A stretch of 64,000 nucleotides of DNA from positions 42,050-106,049 of the forward strand of contig NZ_JADIKJ010000018.1 of the NCBI RefSeq assembly GCF_044904675.1. The letters are read 5' to 3'. This document shows, piece by piece, positions 60,142-64,000 of this stretch. The stretch's first letter is position 1. The number at the start of each line of letters is the position of its first letter. Under the pieces are notes generated by a model. That model saw only the letters and a program-made list of their open reading frames with translations, was not told where the DNA came from and ran no database searches. This DNA is from Dyella_B jejuensis (GTDB taxonomy: Bacteria > Pseudomonadota > Gammaproteobacteria > Xanthomonadales > Rhodanobacteraceae). The position numbers and the translations under genes are program-made.

Positions 60142-62650
60142 TATTGGCAACCTCCTTGATAGCCAAATACAGCCAATCTTGTGCAGCCAAATTTAATTCT
60201 TTCATTGATATTTATTGGATTGATCTGGTAACTCCCTTCTCCGCCAAGCCAAATCATTCCTCGCGTCAAGCTATTTTGCTGCTCATAAACCGGCTGCAAA
60301 AGCTGCTGCTCGTTGTTGAGCTGCTGCATGCTCCAGTTATTCAGATCGAACGATGGGCTCTGATAATTCCGGTAGACGTTAGCAAAGCTGTTCTGGCCAT
60401 TCTGCATGATCAAATTACCAGCCTGGTTGCGCCAATCGACTAGCCCACCACCCGTAAGAAAGTTCCCTACGCTGAACTTTGCGCCCATCAAATCTTCTTT
60501 GGATGTTTCCTGTGCTGCACCAAACCAGGGCGCACCCGTCTGTTGAAACATCGCTCCAAAGAAGTTGGCACGTGCATCGATCGTGTTGATGGTGCCGTAG
60601 GCTGACTGATTAGTCATGACTAAGGCTAATACGTTGCCGCGCGATTGGATAATGTCATCGGTTACCGATCCGGACACACCAGCGTAGGAAGGTATGGCGT
60701 AATTGCCTGCAGATGTGTTGGCGTAGTTCAGTGCCTCACGCACGCCGTCTTGGCATGAGGCGCTGCTCGGCGCGGCTGCGCAAGTTTGCTGGAGTGCTAC
60801 GTCGTTCTGCTTTGATAATGCGGTGTATTGATCAATGACATTCTGGCAATCGCTTTGACTCCCGCACGATTTCAGTGCTTGCCTCAAGGCATCCATTTGC
60901 TGATGCGACAAGTAGTTGTAGCGCGTTCCGTCCAACGCCGTGGCCGCGCCGGCACCCCCACCCACGGCCGCACCCACCGCGGTGCTGGCGAGTTGCAGCA
61001 TTGAGGCGAACTCCGGCGTGCCGGGTTTGTAACCCTGGCTTTGCAGGTAATCGGCCATCTGTTGGACTACCAGCTGATTGGCTGCTGCACCCAACGCACC
61101 TTGAGCCACGTTGCCACCGCCCAAGGCGGCGATGCCCGCACCCACCACGCCGTGCAGAATGGTGCGTTGCGGACTGCCTTCAGCCCAGCCCATCTGGTTG
61201 GCGAGGTCGCCCGCTGCCCGCATGCCGACATAGCCGGCCACCTGACTCAGTTCCATGTTCTCCTGCACCTTTTGTGCATCGAAGATCGGATGGAGTTTTT
61301 CGTTGCCTAGCGTAGGGTTGCGATCCAGGTCACTGAGGTCCTGGTTCGGGTTATCGCGCACGATGATCGTGCCTTGTGCGATGCCAGCATTCGTATCGCT
61401 GCTGCTCTTCCCATGCTGCGGCGTCGTCAGCGAGAGCGCGGTGCCGATGCCGCTGAGGGCATTGCCGACCGTACTGCCCCCTGCACCGTAGCCGCCGCTG
61501 ATTCCCATGCTGCTGGCGCTGTAGTTCGCTTCGTTGTGGATGTTCTCGTAAGTGAGGCTGCCGGTGTCGAGGACGTTCTTGCTCGGATCGGCACTGCTGG
61601 CGATCACGCCGCCGACCAGATGCGTGTTGCCGCCCACGGCAAGCTGGAAGCCGCCATCGCCCGCCTGGATGCCGCTGACCTCGTTGACGCTCTGATAGTG
61701 GCTGTCCACCTTGCTCTGGTTATAGCTCAAGCTGCCACCGGAACCGTAGCCGATCACCACCTTGCCGCCGGCCTGCCACTGCTGGCTGGCGTAGTCGTCG
61801 GTGTCCTGTTCGCTTTGGATCAACAGGTTGTGGCCGATGGCGCCGATGACCTGATGGCCGATGAGTTGCGCACCCTTGAGGGTGGTGTCGTTGCCGCTGA
61901 TCAGGGTAAGGGTGCCGTTGGCGTTGACGGTGGTGTCGGCGTGCGTGATGCCGTTGCCATGCGCCTTGCCTTCGCCGCCGGATGCCTGGGCATAGATGCC
62001 GATGCCGTCGCTGCCGATTTGCAGGCCCACGCCGCCACTGACGTTGTGGTTGGTGTTCTGCAGGCTGTGGTTTTCCGCCTGGCTTTGCAGGTTGAGGTTG
62101 TTGGCCGCAGCGAGTGCGACGTCTTGGCCGGACACCTGGCTACCGATGAGGTCCAGGTCGCCGCCGGTGGCCGCGAGGGTGACGTTGCCTTGGCTGATGA
62201 TGTGACTGCCGTAGGCGATGTCATCGTGGGTGGTCGTGGTGTTGCCTGCGCTGCTGCCGCCAAGGCCCACTTGCAGGTTGATGCCGCTGGGGCTGTTTGT
62301 TTGGGTGGCTTCTTGCAGTCCGCCCTTTTGGGCCATGCCCACGGCATCGCTGGCCTGGTAGCCCGCTTGCGCGGCATAGAGCGCGGACAGGCGGCCGTCT
62401 TGCACCTGGCTGCCGCGTTGCCCGCTGTAGAGGGCGCCGTTCACGGCGTCGGCCGCCGCGCCACCGAGGCCCACGTTGATCCGCCCTGGCTCACCTTGTG
62501 GCTTTGATTGATATCGCTGGTACCCACCCCCGCATCGATGGTGACGTTGTTGCCCACGATGGCGGTGCCGGTCTGGCTGAGCACGTCGCTGCCGGTGATG
62601 TGTACGTCATTGCAGGCGCTGGAATGGGCAAGGCCGACGCCTCTCCGTTT
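60141..62650 (-). pseudogene. Orphan CdiA/FhaB C-terminal module (frameshifted at 5' end)
   Basis: About 830 codons without a start. The first part reads CNDVHITGSDVLSQTGTAIV...KVSQGG, then a one-base loss near 62490 (compare GACGGGATC at 58040) shifts into INVGLGGAAADAVNGALYSG. Haemagglutinin repeats follow (ISQGNVTLAATGGDLDLIGS, VSGIQAGDGGFQLAVGGNTH), then the pre-toxin segment ADYLQSQGYKPGTPEFASML and YNYLSHQQ, after which about 300 residues of variable toxin end in VFGYQGGCQ. The immunity gene follows. Without an N-terminus it cannot be secreted alone, but it can recombine onto the main cdiA. Confidence 0.7.
60910..61061. repeat. 152-bp direct repeat, copy 1 (pre-toxin region)
   Basis: This stretch matches 63843-63994 without gaps and with only scattered substitutions. 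It encodes the constant segment just before the toxin (ADYLxSQGYKPGTPEFA to YNYLSHQQ). It is the natural homology for recombination that exchanges toxin ends between the main gene and the orphan cassette. Confidence 0.85.
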
Positions 62651-62669
62651 TGAGTATCGGTTGCCAATA

Positions 62670-63107
62670 TTACTTGCATTCTCGAATTGATTTTGCACTG
62701 TAGTCCATGTGCAACTCAACAGTTGCAATTCCTTTAAAAAAAACTGCTCGTCTATTGAATTGAAGAAAGATCCCTCCCTTGCAAAAAGCACCACTACCTT
62801 TATCATCCCATCCATTAGACGCTAAATAATTTATATCTTTCTTATATATGTCATCTGTTAATGATGAGAAAGATATTCCTCGCAATAAAGACGAAACGCC
62901 ATATTTAGACAGGTCATTAGAAAACACTACATCCCCGCCATTTTTAAGAAGTAGATCAGCCTCTTTCTGCATTTCATTCAACTTCAATGCTGTTGTTTTA
63001 GCTGAAGGGTTTTTGCGGATTATGAATATAAATAGCGACAGCCAAGCTATACCAATAAATATTTTCAAAAATAGCGGGATCTTAATATTTGATTTTTTAA
63101 TACTCAT
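62670..63107 (-). CDS. Putative CDI immunity protein of the main CdiA
   Basis: 145 residues: one N-terminal helix (IPLFLKIFIGIAWLSLFIFII, about 9-29) and a soluble alpha/beta domain (LNEMQKEADLLLKNGGDVVF, FFKGIATVELHMDYSAKS). The ATG overlaps the stop of the upstream cdiA frame (ATGA) with AGGAG before it, the typical toxin-immunity coupling. No known immunity family recognised; the single membrane anchor differs from the multi-helix proteins of the orphan cassettes. Confidence 0.65.
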   Translation of the reverse strand: MSIKKSNIKIPLFLKIFIGIAWLSLFIFIIRKNPSAKTTALKLNEMQKEADLLLKNGGDVVFSNDLSKYGVSSLLRGISFSSLTDDIYKKDINYLASNGWDDKGSGAFCKGGIFLQFNRRAVFFKGIATVELHMDYSAKSIRECK

Positions 63108-64000
63108 TGCTGCACTCCTGACCCCTCGCCTGAAATAGATAGCATGGCCCCTGTCCCGGCGTTTCCCGATAATTTATTTTTAACTCCAATTCCCCAGCCA
63201 ATTTCGATAGCAGTTGCCCCGCCATATGCATGGTTAATACCTATGCAGAGCAGGTAACAAGCTGCACCCGAGCCGCCTCCTCCATTTAAGAAATTGTCCG
63301 TATTCACTGCTGGATCGTATGCGGCGGATCCACCGTTTAAGATCCACCCAAAAACAAACCCGGCACCAGGCTCCACGGGCACACTACCTCCAACCCCTCC
63401 GTACATCTGACCGTTGTGCAAATTCATCGTGACTGCACCAGATGCACCCAGCGCGTTGCCACCAGCTGATGCGTAGTCCGGAGGCGGTATTTGGTAAATT
63501 GAATCCGTCGGATACTTATAGACTTGAGGTGCCATCATCGCAGGCAACCCCAATCCGTCCGTCTCGTTTATCAACTGGCGATTTGACAAATAAGGCGAAT
63601 CACCAATGATTGTCACGGCCCGATTGAGCAGTGTTACGTAAGCTTGGCTTGATGGATCGGTGTCGCGCAATTGATCTATCAGCGAGGGCGGTAACGCTGC
63701 CTGGGAGATCGCCCATTCGGCCATCGAGACATTTTGATTGTCACTGATGGTTTGCCATTTGGCTTCAGTGTTGTAGGTACATGCTTGATTGCTACCGCAA
63801 GCGGCAAGTTCTTGAGCTTTTTGATCCCGTTGCTGATGGCTCAAGTAGTTGTACTTCATCCCGTCCAACGCCGTCGCCGCGCCGGTACCGCCACCCACGG
63901 CCGCGCCCACCGCGGTGCTGGCGAGTTGCAACATCGTGGCGAACTCCGGTGTTCCTGGCTTATAGCCTTGGCTGGTCAGGTAATCGGCCATCTGCTGAAT
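63104..64000 (-). CDS. CdiA/FhaB-type exoprotein C-terminus (partial)
   Basis: The frame is open to the right edge and holds the last 298 residues: the pre-toxin segment (ADYLTSQGYKPGTPEFATML, GAAVGGGTGAATALDG, YNYLSHQQ) and then a variable part with two Cys pairs (AACGSNQAC; GAACYLLC), a Gly/Ala-rich middle and the end SISGEGSGVQQ. The polymorphic toxin after YNYLSHQQ has no recognised fold; hydrophobic Gly-rich stretches suggest membrane activity, which is a guess. The rest of the gene lies outside the window. Confidence 0.75.
   Translation of the reverse strand: MQQMADYLTSQGYKPGTPEFATMLQLASTAVGAAVGGGTGAATALDGMKYNYLSHQQRDQKAQELAACGSNQACTYNTEAKWQTISDNQNVSMAEWAISQAALPPSLIDQLRDTDPSSQAYVTLLNRAVTIIGDSPYLSNRQLINETDGLGLPAMMAPQVYKYPTDSIYQIPPPDYASAGGNALGASGAVTMNLHNGQMYGGVGGSVPVEPGAGFVFGWILNGGSAAYDPAVNTDNFLNGGGGSGAACYLLCIGINHAYGGATAIEIGWGIGVKNKLSGNAGTGAMLSISGEGSGVQQ
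63843..63994. repeat. 152-bp direct repeat, copy 2 (pre-toxin region)
   Basis: The partner of 60910-61061, in the same orientation and about 2.93 kb away. It lies directly before the variable toxin end of the main cdiA. Recombination between the copies would delete the main toxin, its immunity gene and the start of the orphan module, leaving the second toxin in frame with the secreted protein. Confidence 0.85.

Noticed and set aside
61374..62507. A 377-aa plus-strand frame over the orphan cdiA module
   Set aside because: Ala/Val/Gly-rich antisense of haemagglutinin repeats; no ribosome site or family.
56925..64000. Interpreting the repeats of the right end as a prophage or integron
   Set aside because: No integrase, attachment site or phage structural genes; the repeats are pieces of cdiA.

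Overview
The window is GC-rich, densely packed proteobacterial chromosome. Gene content and protein style fit a gammaproteobacterium of the Xanthomonadales/Rhodanobacteraceae type (Dyella/Luteibacter/Rhodanobacter-like). This placement is inferred from the combination of an alternative complex III plus caa3 oxidase locus, Ku/LigD end joining, DUF4142 and DUF421 stress-type small proteins, and a filamentous-haemagglutinin/CDI locus. No rRNA or tRNA gene was seen.

Layout. (1) 1-400: the tail of a gene and a 341-bp palindromic, MITE-like element. (2) 397-8.77 kb, minus strand: a molybdenum block, moaA - moaC/moaB fusion - moeA - moaD - moaE - mobA - DUF7009-like gene, then modA-modB-modC for molybdate/tungstate uptake. 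Most genes overlap by 1-26 nt. A structured leader that may be a Moco riboswitch precedes moaA, and a 180-bp tandem repeat array lies before modA. (3) 8.9-16.6 kb: a FUSC/YccS membrane protein, an OpuC-type osmoprotectant ABC transporter with a binding-protein/permease fusion, and small stress or envelope proteins including a histone-H1-like protein. (4) 16.3-21.4 kb: a DNA end-joining block (68-aa protein, LigD, DUF72, Ku). (5) 21.4-26.5 kb: a tripartite EmrAB/OprM-type efflux operon and a receiver protein. (6) 26.8-36 kb: metallothionein, transketolase, lipoproteins, a two-component pair, two SDR enzymes and small membrane proteins. (7) 36.2-48 kb, plus strand: one respiratory operon of twelve genes, alternative complex III (actA-F), a small membrane protein, SCO, and caa3 oxidase subunits II, I, III and IV. 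Every junction overlaps. (8) 48-56.2 kb: small stress proteins, a Tat-like SDR with DUF4142, Kup, an FMN reductase with divergent MarR regulator, DUF2845 and an alpha/beta hydrolase.

(9) 56.3-64 kb, minus strand, is the unusual part. It is AT-richer and built from CdiA/FhaB C-terminal fragments, each followed by a small membrane protein that fits an immunity protein: a main CdiA C-terminus running in from the right edge, a frameshifted orphan cdiA module, and several decayed toxin or immunity remnants. At its downstream end lies a 136-aa gene that reads over its whole length as a eukaryotic-type ADF/cofilin actin-binding protein. A cofilin-like gene beside a contact-dependent-inhibition array is the strongest candidate here for undescribed biology.

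The regions fit a free-living aerobic bacterium with molybdoenzyme use, quinol to cytochrome c to O2 respiration through ACIII-caa3, stationary-phase DNA repair, drug or metal efflux, and interbacterial (possibly host-directed) competition. Identifications come from motif and family recognition by eye; no database search was run.
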